From the NCBI RefSeq assembly GCF_021129175.1, contig NZ_JAJOHV010000017.1, positions 1-64,000 of the forward strand: 64,000 nucleotides of DNA, in the 5' to 3' direction. The notes under the pieces are model-generated. The model ran no database searches and had not been told where the DNA came from. It saw only the letters and a list, made by a program, of their open reading frames with translations. Source of the DNA: Chromobacterium piscinae (lineage in GTDB: Bacteria > Pseudomonadota > Gammaproteobacteria > Burkholderiales > Chromobacteriaceae). Position numbers and translations under genes: made by a program. Shown here piece after piece: positions 1 to 7,781 of the stretch (positions within the stretch are counted from its first letter, which is position 1; the number at the start of each line of letters is the position of its first letter).

Positions 1-1613
1 TGGCGCGCCGGCTGGCCGCCGCGCTCGCCCGCCGCGCGCCGCTGTGGCCGGCGCTGACGCCGGACCTGCAGGAAGCGGCCGAAATCAGCGCCCGAATGGC
101 TTTCCACAAGCTGGACCAGGCCTTCGCCGACGATCAGGGCCAAGTGCTGTCCGGCCAGGGCTGGCGGCTGGCCTGGAACATGAGTCAGGAGCTGGCGCCG
201 TCGCCGCTGTTCCGCACCGTGGAGCTGAGGCCGGCTCCGCGCGCCGCGCTGGCCCGCATCCTGCGCCCCTGGCGCACCCATCTGCAAAGCTGCGGCCTGA
301 TCGCGCCCGCCGTCCGGCTGCCGGAGCTGAGCCGCGCGCTGTTGGCCGCCGGCGTCAGCCGCGTCGCCCCGGACGGCCGCATGCACGACGGCTACCACGG
401 CGAACCCCACGACGGCGTCTATGCGCTGCAGCGGCTGTCGCGCCGGGTATCGGTGAGCCTGGACGCCGCCGCGCTGCCCGGCCACGCCCACCTGGACGCG
501 CCGCCGGCCGAGCCCGAGGGCCTGGCCGCGCTGCCGGTGATGGACAAGGCCGCCTTCCAGAGCCAGCCCGCCAACGGCAAGGCCCAGCTGTTCTTCCGCA
601 GCGGCGGCAGCAGCGGCGCGCCCAAGCTGGCCGGCTTCAGCTACCGCGACTACCACCGCCAGATGCGCGCCGCCGCCGACGGCCTCTTAGCCGCCGGCCT
701 GAACCCGGCCACCGACCGCGCGATGAATCTGCTGTACGGCGGCAAGCTGTACGGCGGCATGCTCAGCTTCTTCACCATTCTCGACCACATGGGCGTCGCC
801 CAGTACCCGATGGGCGGCCCGTCCGACGACGACTTCAGCGAGATCGCCCACTTCATCGTCGAGCAGAAGATCAACACCTTGATCGGCATGCCGGGCACGC
901 TGCACCGGCTGTTCGAATGCGAGAACAAGCTGCTGCGCCGCTACGGCGGCGTGCGCAAGGTGTTCTGCGGCGGCGAGCACATCAGCGACGGCCAGCGCGC
1001 CTACATCGGTAGCTTCGGCGTGGAGCTGATCCGCTCGGCGATGTACGGCTCGGTGGACGCCGGCCCGCTGGGACACGCCTGCCCGCACTGCGCCGACGGC
1101 GAGTTCCACCTGCTGGCCGAGACCCAATGGCTGGAAGTGCTGGACATGGACAGCGACCAGCCCGCCGCCTCCGGCGAGTCCGGCCGCCTGGTGTTCACCT
1201 CTCGCGAGCGCGAAGCGCAGCGGGTGGAACGCTACGATCTGGGCGACCTGGGCCAGTGGCTGGACGGCGGCTGCGCCTGCGGCCTGGCCGCGCCGCGCTT
1301 CCGCCTGACCGGCCGCCACGGCGCGCTGCTGCGGGTGGGCACCATCTTCGTCAACCCGGCCGCGCTGACCGAAAAGATCGGCCTGCCGATGCAATGGCTG
1401 GTCGACAACGCCGACAACGGCGGCGACCGCATCCAGCTGCTGGCCGACGGCGACCCGTGGGCGATACGCGGCCGGCTGCTGGAAGAGCCGATACTGAACG
1501 AAGTGGTCGGCGGCGGCCTGCTGCAACTAGACGTGGCCGCCACCCCAGCCGCCGAATTCCGCCGCCATCCCCACAGCGGGAAAACCCCGCTGGTGCTGGA
1601 CCTTAGACGATGA
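1..1613 (+). CDS. LuxC-type acyl-CoA reductase fused to LuxE/PaaK-like adenylate-forming ligase (5' end outside window)
   Basis: The frame is open from the left edge, so the N-terminus is missing; at least 536 residues are visible, with the first full codon at position 3. The first ~160 residues match the C-terminal end of LuxC-type acyl-CoA reductases: an AGVSRVAPDGRM stretch followed by HDG and LQRLSRRVSV. The rest is an adenylate-forming domain of the PaaK/LuxE type, with the phosphate loop RSGGSSGAPK at about nt 600-630, YGSVDAGPLG further on, paired cysteines (CPHC and CAC, probably metal binding) and a conserved C-terminal HSGKTPL. Ligase plus reductase on one chain would in principle activate an acid as acyl-AMP, pass it to the reductase cysteine and release an aldehyde. 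The substrate is unknown, and the catalytic cysteine of the LuxC half lies outside the window. Probably cotranscribed with the next two genes. Confidence 0.75.
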   Translation, partial: ARRLAAALARRAPLWPALTPDLQEAAEISARMAFHKLDQAFADDQGQVLSGQGWRLAWNMSQELAPSPLFRTVELRPAPRAALARILRPWRTHLQSCGLIAPAVRLPELSRALLAAGVSRVAPDGRMHDGYHGEPHDGVYALQRLSRRVSVSLDAAALPGHAHLDAPPAEPEGLAALPVMDKAAFQSQPANGKAQLFFRSGGSSGAPKLAGFSYRDYHRQMRAAADGLLAAGLNPATDRAMNLLYGGKLYGGMLSFFTILDHMGVAQYPMGGPSDDDFSEIAHFIVEQKINTLIGMPGTLHRLFECENKLLRRYGGVRKVFCGGEHISDGQRAYIGSFGVELIRSAMYGSVDAGPLGHACPHCADGEFHLLAETQWLEVLDMDSDQPAASGESGRLVFTSREREAQRVERYDLGDLGQWLDGGCACGLAAPRFRLTGRHGALLRVGTIFVNPAALTEKIGLPMQWLVDNADNGGDRIQLLADGDPWAIRGRLLEEPILNEVVGGGLLQLDVAATPAAEFRRHPHSGKTPLVLDLRR

Positions 1614-1619
1614 AACCCG

Positions 1620-1639
1620 GCCGGCGCCGCGGCGCCGGC
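1620..1639. repeat. 20-bp perfect palindrome between two ligase genes
   Basis: GCCGGCGCCGCGGCGCCGGC equals its own reverse complement over all 20 bases. It starts 7 bases after the stop of the fused reductase-ligase gene and ends 16 bases before the ATG of the second ligase. In RNA it could fold into an 8-bp all-GC stem with a CGCG loop. No T-run follows, so it is not a standard terminator; transcript protection or tuning of the downstream gene is possible. Confidence 0.6.
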
Positions 1640-1655
1640 ATGTACACACATAATC

Positions 1656-2918
1656 ATGAATCCGAAACTGATATCGCTGGTCGAACACGCCCGCAACCAT
1701 TCGCCGCACTACAACGCGCTCTACCATGGCCTGCCCGCCGAAGGCTGGCGTCTGTCCGACCTGCCGCCGGTCGATCCCGCCGTCTACTGGTGGGACTCGC
1801 AGGACCTGTCGCGCTGGCCGGCGCTGACCGCCGCCCCGGTCGACGGCCACGTGTTCAAGACCGGCGGCTCCACCGGCGACGGCAAGCTGTCGGTGTTCAG
1901 CCGCGATGAATGGCAAGCCTTCGTCGCCGCCTTCGGCGCCGGCCTCGCCCGCCAGCTGCGACCCGGCGACCGCGTCGCCAATCTGTTCTTCGCCGGCGAC
2001 CTCTACACCAGCTTGCTGTTCATCCACGGCGCGTTGTCGCATTCGCCGGCGCCGGTGCTGGAATACCCGTTCACCTGCAATGTCGACAACGACGCGCTCG
2101 CCGGCGCGATCCGCAGCCACCGCATCAACGTGCTGGCCGGCGTGCCGGCCCAGCTGCTGCGCTTCGCCCACCATCTGGAAGAACAATCGCGGGCGCTGCC
2201 CGAGGTGGAGACCGTGCTGTACGGCGGCGAAAGCCTGTTCGGCGAACAGATCGCCTTGCTGAAGCAGGTGTTCCCGCTGGCCCGGATCGGGTCGGTCGGC
2301 TGCGCCAGCGTCGATGCCGGCCTGATCGGCTACGCCGACCCGGACTGCGCGCATGGCGAACACCGGGTATTCGATGAGGACAGCGTCGTCGAGATCGTCG
2401 ACGAGGACAGCGGCGAGCCGATAGAGGAACCCGGCCGGCGCGGCCTGCTGCTGGTGACCAATCTGCAGCGCCGGCTGATGCCGGTGATCCGCTACCCCAG
2501 CGGCGACCTCGCCTGCTGGCGCGAAGCGCCCGGCCCCAACCGCAAGTTCGCGCTGCTGGGCCGGGCCGGCAACGGCCACCGCGTCCGCGTCGGCACGCTG
2601 TCGCTGTTTCCGGATGAGCTGGGCCGCGCGCTGGGCGAACTGCACGAACTGCTGGGCTGGCAATTGGACATCTCGCGCGAGGACGGCCGGGACCGGCTGG
2701 TGCTGCTGCTGGCGGCGCGCGCGCCATTGGATCTGGAGCGGATGCGCCAGGCGCTGCTGGCCAAGCAGCCGGCGATCGCCGAGCTGTGCCAAGCGGAGCG
2801 GCTGAGCTTGGCGCTGCGCCAGACCACGCCGGAAGCGATGTGCACCCATCCGCGCTCCGGCAAGCTGATGCGGGTGGTAGACAGGCGCGACTACCAGCCG
2901 GCGGAGGCGACCGCATGA
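1656..2918 (+). CDS. LuxE/PaaK-like adenylate-forming ligase
   Basis: A 420-residue stand-alone adenylate-forming enzyme, clearly paralogous to the second half of the preceding fusion. It has the phosphate loop KTGGSTGDGK (residues 68-77), YGGESLFGEQ, a CASVDAGLIGY segment aligning with YGSVDAGPLG of the neighbour, RYPSGDLACW and a C-terminal HPRSGKLMRV. This family activates carboxylates as acyl-AMP and transfers them to CoA or to an enzyme cysteine. No signal peptide or membrane segment is present. No clear Shine-Dalgarno precedes the ATG, so translation may depend on the upstream gene. The stop overlaps the next start in an ATGA. The carboxylate substrate cannot be deduced. Confidence 0.75.
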   Translation: MNPKLISLVEHARNHSPHYNALYHGLPAEGWRLSDLPPVDPAVYWWDSQDLSRWPALTAAPVDGHVFKTGGSTGDGKLSVFSRDEWQAFVAAFGAGLARQLRPGDRVANLFFAGDLYTSLLFIHGALSHSPAPVLEYPFTCNVDNDALAGAIRSHRINVLAGVPAQLLRFAHHLEEQSRALPEVETVLYGGESLFGEQIALLKQVFPLARIGSVGCASVDAGLIGYADPDCAHGEHRVFDEDSVVEIVDEDSGEPIEEPGRRGLLLVTNLQRRLMPVIRYPSGDLACWREAPGPNRKFALLGRAGNGHRVRVGTLSLFPDELGRALGELHELLGWQLDISREDGRDRLVLLLAARAPLDLERMRQALLAKQPAIAELCQAERLSLALRQTTPEAMCTHPRSGKLMRVVDRRDYQPAEATA

Positions 2919-3823
2919 GCGCCCGCCATCCCCACGCCGCCTGGGCGCGCGATTACCTGCCAACCGACGCCGCCGACATCAGCGCGCTGTTCCGCGCCGT
3001 CTACGGCGATCACTACGTCTACGCCGACGTCTACCTGCCCAGCCAAATCCAGCAACGCAACGCCAGCGGACAATGGCGCTCGGCGGTGGCGGTGCGCGAC
3101 GGCCGGCTGCTGGGCCATGCGACGCTGTGGCTGGACCCGTCCCGGCCGGGCCAGGCGGAGCTGGCGCTGAACGCGGTGCACCCGGACGCGCGCGGCCAGG
3201 GCATCGCCAGCCTGCTGGGCCGCCACTTGCGGGCCATGGCCGCCAAGCTCGGCATCGCGCTCTTGACCATCAAGCAGGTGTGTTCGCACCCGCAAAGCCA
3301 GTACGTCGCCGGCGCGCTCGGCTTTCACAACACCGCGCTGTTGCTGGATTACGTCGATTCGCCGTTCGGCAAGCCGGAGCCGGAAAGCATCGTGTTCGGC
3401 TGCCTGCCGCTGCAGCCTCGGCCGTTGCCGCAACTGGCCTGGCCGGCGGAGTGGGAAACCTGGCTAGTGCCACTGCGCCAGGCATTCGGAGAGGGGGAGC
3501 ATGCGCCCGCCGGCGCGGCCTTGCCCGGCCTGGCGCTTGCGCGCCACGGCCAAAGGCTGGAACTGACCTCGCAACAGCCGACCGAAGCGCGGCTGGCCGA
3601 AATCGCCGCACTGCCGGCCGGCCAACTGATCTATCTGAAGCTGCCGGCCGCAACGGAAACGCTGGCGCGGCGGATCCAACTGCAGAATGCCGGCTTCCGC
3701 TTCGGCGGACTGCTGCCGGCGCCCGCCGGCGGCTGGCAGTTGCTGTGGCTGCGCGGCCTGTCCAGGCAGGACATCCGCTTCTGCGACGAACAGGCCGAAC
3801 GACTGTACCGGCTGAACGGTTAA
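2915..3823 (+). CDS. GNAT-family acyltransferase with extra C-terminal domain
   Basis: A 302-residue protein starting at the ATG that overlaps the stop of the ligase gene (ATGA), which implies translational coupling. Residues ~10-160 form a GNAT fold with the acyl-CoA-binding motif ARGQGIA preceded by the NAVHPD strand. The remaining ~140 residues are not part of a minimal GNAT. They contain IYLKLPAA and NAGFRFGGLLP, a pattern I associate with C-terminal halves of two-domain GNAT proteins. The context suggests it transfers an acyl group in the same pathway as the two ligases, either made by them or onto their product. Substrate unknown. Confidence 0.7.
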   Translation: MSARHPHAAWARDYLPTDAADISALFRAVYGDHYVYADVYLPSQIQQRNASGQWRSAVAVRDGRLLGHATLWLDPSRPGQAELALNAVHPDARGQGIASLLGRHLRAMAAKLGIALLTIKQVCSHPQSQYVAGALGFHNTALLLDYVDSPFGKPEPESIVFGCLPLQPRPLPQLAWPAEWETWLVPLRQAFGEGEHAPAGAALPGLALARHGQRLELTSQQPTEARLAEIAALPAGQLIYLKLPAATETLARRIQLQNAGFRFGGLLPAPAGGWQLLWLRGLSRQDIRFCDEQAERLYRLNG

Positions 3824-3881
3824 GCCAAGACGCGCCGACCCGGGCTGCGCACTAGGCACAGCAAGGAGGCGCAACGCCGGA

Positions 3882-4235
3882 TCAGAGGTTTTGCTCGCGG
3901 CCCGGCAGCGGCTCCAGCTTGACCGCGGTGCCATAGCACAACACCTCGGTCAGCCCGGTCATCACCTCAGTGGCGTCGTAGCGCATGCCGATCACCGCGT
4001 CGGCCCCCAGCGCCTGCGCGTGCTGGCACATTTCTGCGTAGGTTTCCGAGCGGGCCCGCTCGCATAAGCTGGTATAGATGGTTATATTGCCGCCGAACAA
4101 CGACTGCAGGCCGCCAAAGAAATTGCCGACCAGCGAGCGCGAACGCACGGTGATGCCGCGCACCACGCCCAGGTTAGCGCTCACCCGATAGCCGGGCAGT
4201 TCGAAAGCGGTGGTGACCATCTTGGCTGGCAGCAT
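3882..4235 (-). CDS. YbjQ/UPF0145 family protein
   Basis: 117 residues with the YbjQ (UPF0145, putative heavy-metal-binding domain) signature: LGVVRGITVRSRS near the start, a middle ARSETYAEM segment, then ALGADAVIGMRYD and a closing VLCYGTAV. The family forms small multimeric proteins of uncertain role. The ATG is preceded by GGGAG at good spacing. It lies 35 bp downstream of the ComB-like gene on the same strand, so the two may share a transcript. Slightly longer than typical members (about 105 residues). Confidence 0.85.
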   Translation of the reverse strand: MLPAKMVTTAFELPGYRVSANLGVVRGITVRSRSLVGNFFGGLQSLFGGNITIYTSLCERARSETYAEMCQHAQALGADAVIGMRYDATEVMTGLTEVLCYGTAVKLEPLPGREQNL

Positions 4236-4270
4236 GGATTTCTCCCTGGTAAGTTGAAGAGACCGGCCGC

Positions 4271-4999
4271 TCAGGCGGCAGCCCTCTCGCGCCCGGCGCG
4301 GAAAGCGCCGTCGTCCAGCACCGGCACGCAGGCGCTGAGGTTCAGCTGCGCGGCCAGAGCGATGTCGTCCTGGAAGCCGCGCGCGACCAGCTCCGCGCCA
4401 GAGGCTGTGTATTGCAGCTGGCGCTCCAGATCATTGCGGGCCAGTTCAAACGCCGCCTCTGCCGCCAGCGCTTCCGGCGACTTGCTGCGGCGCAGGCGCT
4501 GGATGATGGCGCCGGCGCCGATGAAGTCTTCATAGGCGAAGCGCAGCCGTCCGTCCGCTTCCAACTCGCCGGCGGCCACCAGCAACACGTCGCCGCCCAT
4601 CGTGTCAAGATAGTCGGCCACCGCGGCCGCATTGCGCAGGCAGGCGGCGATGGTGCTCTCCGACTCGCTGACCAGGCTCAGCGCCGCGCCGTTCTGCGAG
4701 GGCAGCACCAGCCGGCTGCCGGCCTTCAGCCTACACAGCGATGCCGGCGACAGCGAAGGCTGGTGATGGCTGCGTTCGGCGGCCAGTATTGCCTGCTGCT
4801 CGCTGGCGAAATCGGCGGCGCCGGTGGCCCTGAAACGGTAAGGCAACACCTCGGCGCCGTTGCCGCAGGCGATGTCGACGCTGGTGCCGAACGACAGCAC
4901 GTCGACAATCACGCAATGGGCCGCCTGCGCGCTCAGATGCTGAACCGCCGGCAATCCCCATTGCAGACGCACGGAATATTCCTGTTGCGCGTAATGCAT
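4271..4999 (-). CDS. ComB-like 2-phosphosulfolactate phosphatase family protein
   Basis: 242 residues matching the ComB family: VIVDVLSFGTSVDIA near residue 35, LPSQNGAALS in the middle and YEDFIGAGAII followed by a charged helix. ComB is a magnesium-dependent phosphatase of coenzyme M synthesis in methanogens; bacterial members usually have no proven role. I chose the ATG at 4999 because GGGA lies about 6 bases upstream; an in-frame ATG at 5011 and a TTG at 5014 lack a ribosome site. No other coenzyme M gene is nearby, so the actual substrate is open. Confidence 0.75.
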   Translation of the reverse strand: MHYAQQEYSVRLQWGLPAVQHLSAQAAHCVIVDVLSFGTSVDIACGNGAEVLPYRFRATGAADFASEQQAILAAERSHHQPSLSPASLCRLKAGSRLVLPSQNGAALSLVSESESTIAACLRNAAAVADYLDTMGGDVLLVAAGELEADGRLRFAYEDFIGAGAIIQRLRRSKSPEALAAEAAFELARNDLERQLQYTASGAELVARGFQDDIALAAQLNLSACVPVLDDGAFRAGRERAAA

Positions 5000-5019
5000 C
5001 CTACATCCCATCAAGATGG

Positions 5020-5053
5020 AACACCGCCAGCGGCTTGCGCCGGAGGCGGTGTT
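5020..5053. terminator. Strong two-tier hairpin between DUF3224 and comB-like genes
   Basis: AACACCGCC (5020-5028) pairs with GGCGGTGTT (5045-5053), and inside it CGGC (5031-5034) pairs with GCCG (5039-5042) around TTGC. It lies about 20 bp upstream of the comB-like ATG and downstream of the DUF3224 gene on the minus strand. There is no long T-run, so it may be a weak terminator of the upstream gene or a leader structure of the comB-like gene. Confidence 0.5.
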
Positions 5054-5248
5054 TCCGTTGATTCTTCGATACCGTCGCCGTCCTGGCCGCGACCTCTTGT
5101 CCCAGGCGTTCTGACGACGCCTTATTTCTTATAAGTAAGGTCCGAAGATTAACTACTAATGCGGGAAAGCTCAAAGAAAACCGGCTAAAAAACCGGGAAA
5201 AGCGTCAAAGCTGGCGTCAACGCTGATGAATTTCCAACACCGGCCCCA

Positions 5249-5671
5249 TCAGCCCCGCTTCAGCATCAGCGTATATTCGCCGCCTCGCTCGCCGGCGCGA
5301 GCCGCCAGCCGCCCTTCGCCAGACAGTCCGGCAAAACCGCCGCTGCCGCTGCCGGGCAGCACCTGCAGCGCGGCGCGGGCACCGGTGGTCGGCGAGTATA
5401 CGCCGTCATGGCGCAGCACAAAGCTGCCGCTCACTCCGTCCCAGACGCCAGTCACCCGTTCAAAGCCGGTGAAGATCACATCGCCGTCTGGCGACGTCGG
5501 GTACAGCAATTGGTATTCCAGCCTACCCTCGCCCGTCAGCGGGCCGGTCAATTCGTTGACGATGCTGGCGCGCTTAAGCTCGCCGGCGCCTTCGGTCTGC
5601 AGCAGGCTCTGTTCCTGCCACTGCCGGGTCTGGAACGCGCAGCCCAGCGCGACGACAAGATGGGCGCTCAT
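5249..5671 (-). CDS. DUF3224 family protein
   Basis: 140 residues with the layout of DUF3224 proteins, a small lipocalin-like beta-barrel family of unknown function: ELTGPLTGEGRLEY, then a middle FTGFERVTG segment, GSFVLRHDGVY, and a glycine-rich GFAGLSGEGRL near the end. No signal peptide. The ATG at 5671 is set by AAGGAG seven bases upstream; a TTG two codons earlier is less likely. It stands alone between comB-like and opp genes, downstream of the opp terminator. Confidence 0.75.
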   Translation of the reverse strand: MSAHLVVALGCAFQTRQWQEQSLLQTEGAGELKRASIVNELTGPLTGEGRLEYQLLYPTSPDGDVIFTGFERVTGVWDGVSGSFVLRHDGVYSPTTGARAALQVLPGSGSGGFAGLSGEGRLAARAGERGGEYTLMLKRG

Positions 5672-5716
5672 GGTCAAACTCCTTTCTGAAGGTCACAGTT
5701 CAGCATAACAGCCGGA

Positions 5717-5751
5717 AAACAAAAACGCCGCCAACCCTGAGGCTGGCGGCG
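5717..5751 (-). terminator. Terminator of the opp operon
   Basis: On the minus strand an 8-bp stem CGCCGCCA / TGGCGGCG (5744-5751 with 5726-5733) is followed by GTTTTTGTTTT. It starts about 25 bp after the oppF stop. Classic rho-independent shape. Confidence 0.85.
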
Positions 5752-5774
5752 CATGCGCGGGCGATGCGGCGGGG

Positions 5775-6764
5775 TCAGGCCAACAGGCAGGATGCCTGGG
5801 TCTCCTCGCTCAGGCGGCGCAGCTTGGGCACCTCCTGCGCGCAGCGCGCCTCCGCCTGCGGGCAACGGGTGCGGAACACGCAGCCGGACGGCGGGTTGAT
5901 CGGGCTGGGCAGATCGCCCTGCAGGATCTGGATGGTCTTGTTCTTTTCCAGCTTCGGATCCGGCACCGGGATCGCCGACAGCAACGCGCGGGTGTACGGG
6001 TGCGAGGGCACGTCGTACAGCGCGTGCTTCTGCGCCAGTTCCATCTCGCGGCCCAGGTACATCACCAGGATGCGGTCGGAGATGTGCTTGACCACCGCCA
6101 GGTCGTGGGCGATGAAGATCAGCGCCAAGCCCATCTCGCGCTGCAGCTCTTTAAGCAGGTTGATGATCTGCGCCTGGATCGACACGTCGAGCGCCGACAC
6201 CGGCTCGTCGCAGATGATCAGCTTGGGCTCCAAGATCAGCGCGCGGGCGATGCCGATGCGCTGGCATTGGCCGCCGGAGAACTCGTGCGGATAGCGGTTG
6301 ATCATCTGCTCGCGCAGGCCCACCTTGCGCATCATCGCCTTGACGCGCTTCATCACCTCGTCGGCCGACAGCTCCGGCTTGTGCACGCGCAGCGGCTCGC
6401 CGATGATTTGGGCGATGGTCATCCGCGGATTCAAGGATGCCAGCGGATCCTGGAAAATCATCTGGATGTCCTTGCGGACGGCCAGCCAGTCTTTGTCCGC
6501 CCCCTTGCGCAGGTCCTTGCCCATCCACACGATCTCGCCGTCGGTGGCCGGGATCAGGTTGAGGATCGCGCGGGACAGCGTGGACTTGCCACAACCGGAC
6601 TCGCCGACCACGCCCAGCGTCTCGCCGGCGTACAGGTCGAAGCTGACGCCGTCGACCGCCTTCAACGTTTTCTTGGGGCTCCACGGCCAGGCGTCTCCGC
6701 CCTTGACCTGGAAATGCACCTTGACGTTGCGTACCGACAGAATGGGTTGCTTGTTGTCAGGCAT
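5775..6764 (-). CDS. oppF: Oligopeptide ABC transporter ATP-binding protein OppF
   Basis: 329-residue ATPase of the OppF/DppF type, one of two cytoplasmic motor subunits of the oligopeptide importer. Walker A is GESGCGKS (residues 54-61), the ABC signature FSGGQCQR, Walker B LIICDEPVSALD, and the H-loop follows in FIAHDLAVV. The C-terminus holds the cysteine-containing peptide-importer extension (CVFRTRCP...CAQE). The ATG overlaps the end of oppD by 8 bp, so the two are translationally coupled. Opp and Dpp paralogs are hard to separate by sequence; the order oppABCDF supports Opp. Confidence 0.9.
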   Translation of the reverse strand: MPDNKQPILSVRNVKVHFQVKGGDAWPWSPKKTLKAVDGVSFDLYAGETLGVVGESGCGKSTLSRAILNLIPATDGEIVWMGKDLRKGADKDWLAVRKDIQMIFQDPLASLNPRMTIAQIIGEPLRVHKPELSADEVMKRVKAMMRKVGLREQMINRYPHEFSGGQCQRIGIARALILEPKLIICDEPVSALDVSIQAQIINLLKELQREMGLALIFIAHDLAVVKHISDRILVMYLGREMELAQKHALYDVPSHPYTRALLSAIPVPDPKLEKNKTIQILQGDLPSPINPPSGCVFRTRCPQAEARCAQEVPKLRRLSEETQASCLLA

Positions 6765-7758
6765 GGGTCACCTCCTCGGCGGCTTTGACCAGTTCCTCCG
6801 CCGGCTTGTGACAGGCGCGCAGAATCTGCGGGTTGAGCGGATTGGCCGCCAGCGGCGGCAGATCGCTGGCGCAGCGCGCGCTGGCGTGCACGCAGCGCTC
6901 GCTGAACGGGCAGCCCTTGGGCATGCTGGCCATATTGGGCGGATTGCCCGGGATGCTGATCAGCGCGGAATCATCGTGATCCAGCCGCGGCAGCGCGCCC
7001 AAGAGGCCGATGGTGTAGGGATGGCTCGGGTGGTAGAAGATGTCGTCGGCGCGGCCGTACTCCATCGCGCGGCCGCCGTACATCACCAGCACGTTCTCGC
7101 ACAGGCCCGCCACCACGCCCAGATCGTGGGTGATCATGATGATGGCGGTGCCGAAATCGCGCTGCAGATCCTTCAGCAGCGACAGGATCTGCGCCTGCAC
7201 AGTGACGTCCAGCGCGGTAGTCGGCTCGTCGGCGATCAACAGCTCCGGCTCGCACAACAACGCCATCGCGATCATCACCCGCTGACGCATGCCGCCGGAG
7301 AACTCGTGCGGATACATATTGATCCGGCGCGCGGCCTCTGGGATGCGCACCGCGTCCAGCAACTCGATCGCGCGCTTTTTCGCGTCGCGGCGGCTCATGC
7401 CCTTATGCAACTCCAGCACCTCGGTCATCTGCCTCTCCACCGTCAGGTAGGGATTCAGCGAGGTCATCGGGTCCTGGAAAATCATCGACACGCGGTCGCC
7501 GCGGATGCGGTTGAGGTCGCGGGTCGGCAGCGTCAGCAGGTTCTGGCCGTGGAACAGCGCTTCGCCGCTGGCCTGGCCGTTCTTGGCCAACAGGCCCATC
7601 ATCGCCAGCATGGTCTGGCTCTTGCCGGAGCCGGACTCGCCGACGATGCCCAGGGTCTGGCCCTTGTTCAGCTCGAAGCTCACGCCGTTGACGGCGTTGA
7701 CCACGCCGTCGTTGGTCTGGAACTGAACCCCGAGGTTGTTGACTTTCAAAATGCTCAT
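6757..7758 (-). CDS. oppD: Oligopeptide ABC transporter ATP-binding protein OppD
   Basis: 333-residue ATPase partner of OppF. Walker A is GESGSGKS (residues 40-47), signature FSGGMRQR, Walker [14 protein letters not shown]-loop in MITHDLGVV. The C-terminal region carries four cysteines in the spacing usual for OppD/DppD (CPFSERC...C...C), a segment reported to hold an iron-sulfur cluster in some members. It lies 23 bp after oppC and overlaps oppF. Confidence 0.9.
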   Translation of the reverse strand: MSILKVNNLGVQFQTNDGVVNAVNGVSFELNKGQTLGIVGESGSGKSQTMLAMMGLLAKNGQASGEALFHGQNLLTLPTRDLNRIRGDRVSMIFQDPMTSLNPYLTVERQMTEVLELHKGMSRRDAKKRAIELLDAVRIPEAARRINMYPHEFSGGMRQRVMIAMALLCEPELLIADEPTTALDVTVQAQILSLLKDLQRDFGTAIIMITHDLGVVAGLCENVLVMYGGRAMEYGRADDIFYHPSHPYTIGLLGALPRLDHDDSALISIPGNPPNMASMPKGCPFSERCVHASARCASDLPPLAANPLNPQILRACHKPAEELVKAAEEVTHA

Positions 7759-7781
7759 GGCTTGCCTCGTCTATCCTGGGG

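Noticed and set aside
1-3823. A bioluminescence (lux) operon
   Set aside because: Only LuxC/LuxE-like domains are present; no luxA, luxB, luxD or luxG is in the window and the LuxC/LuxE fusion differs from true lux operons.
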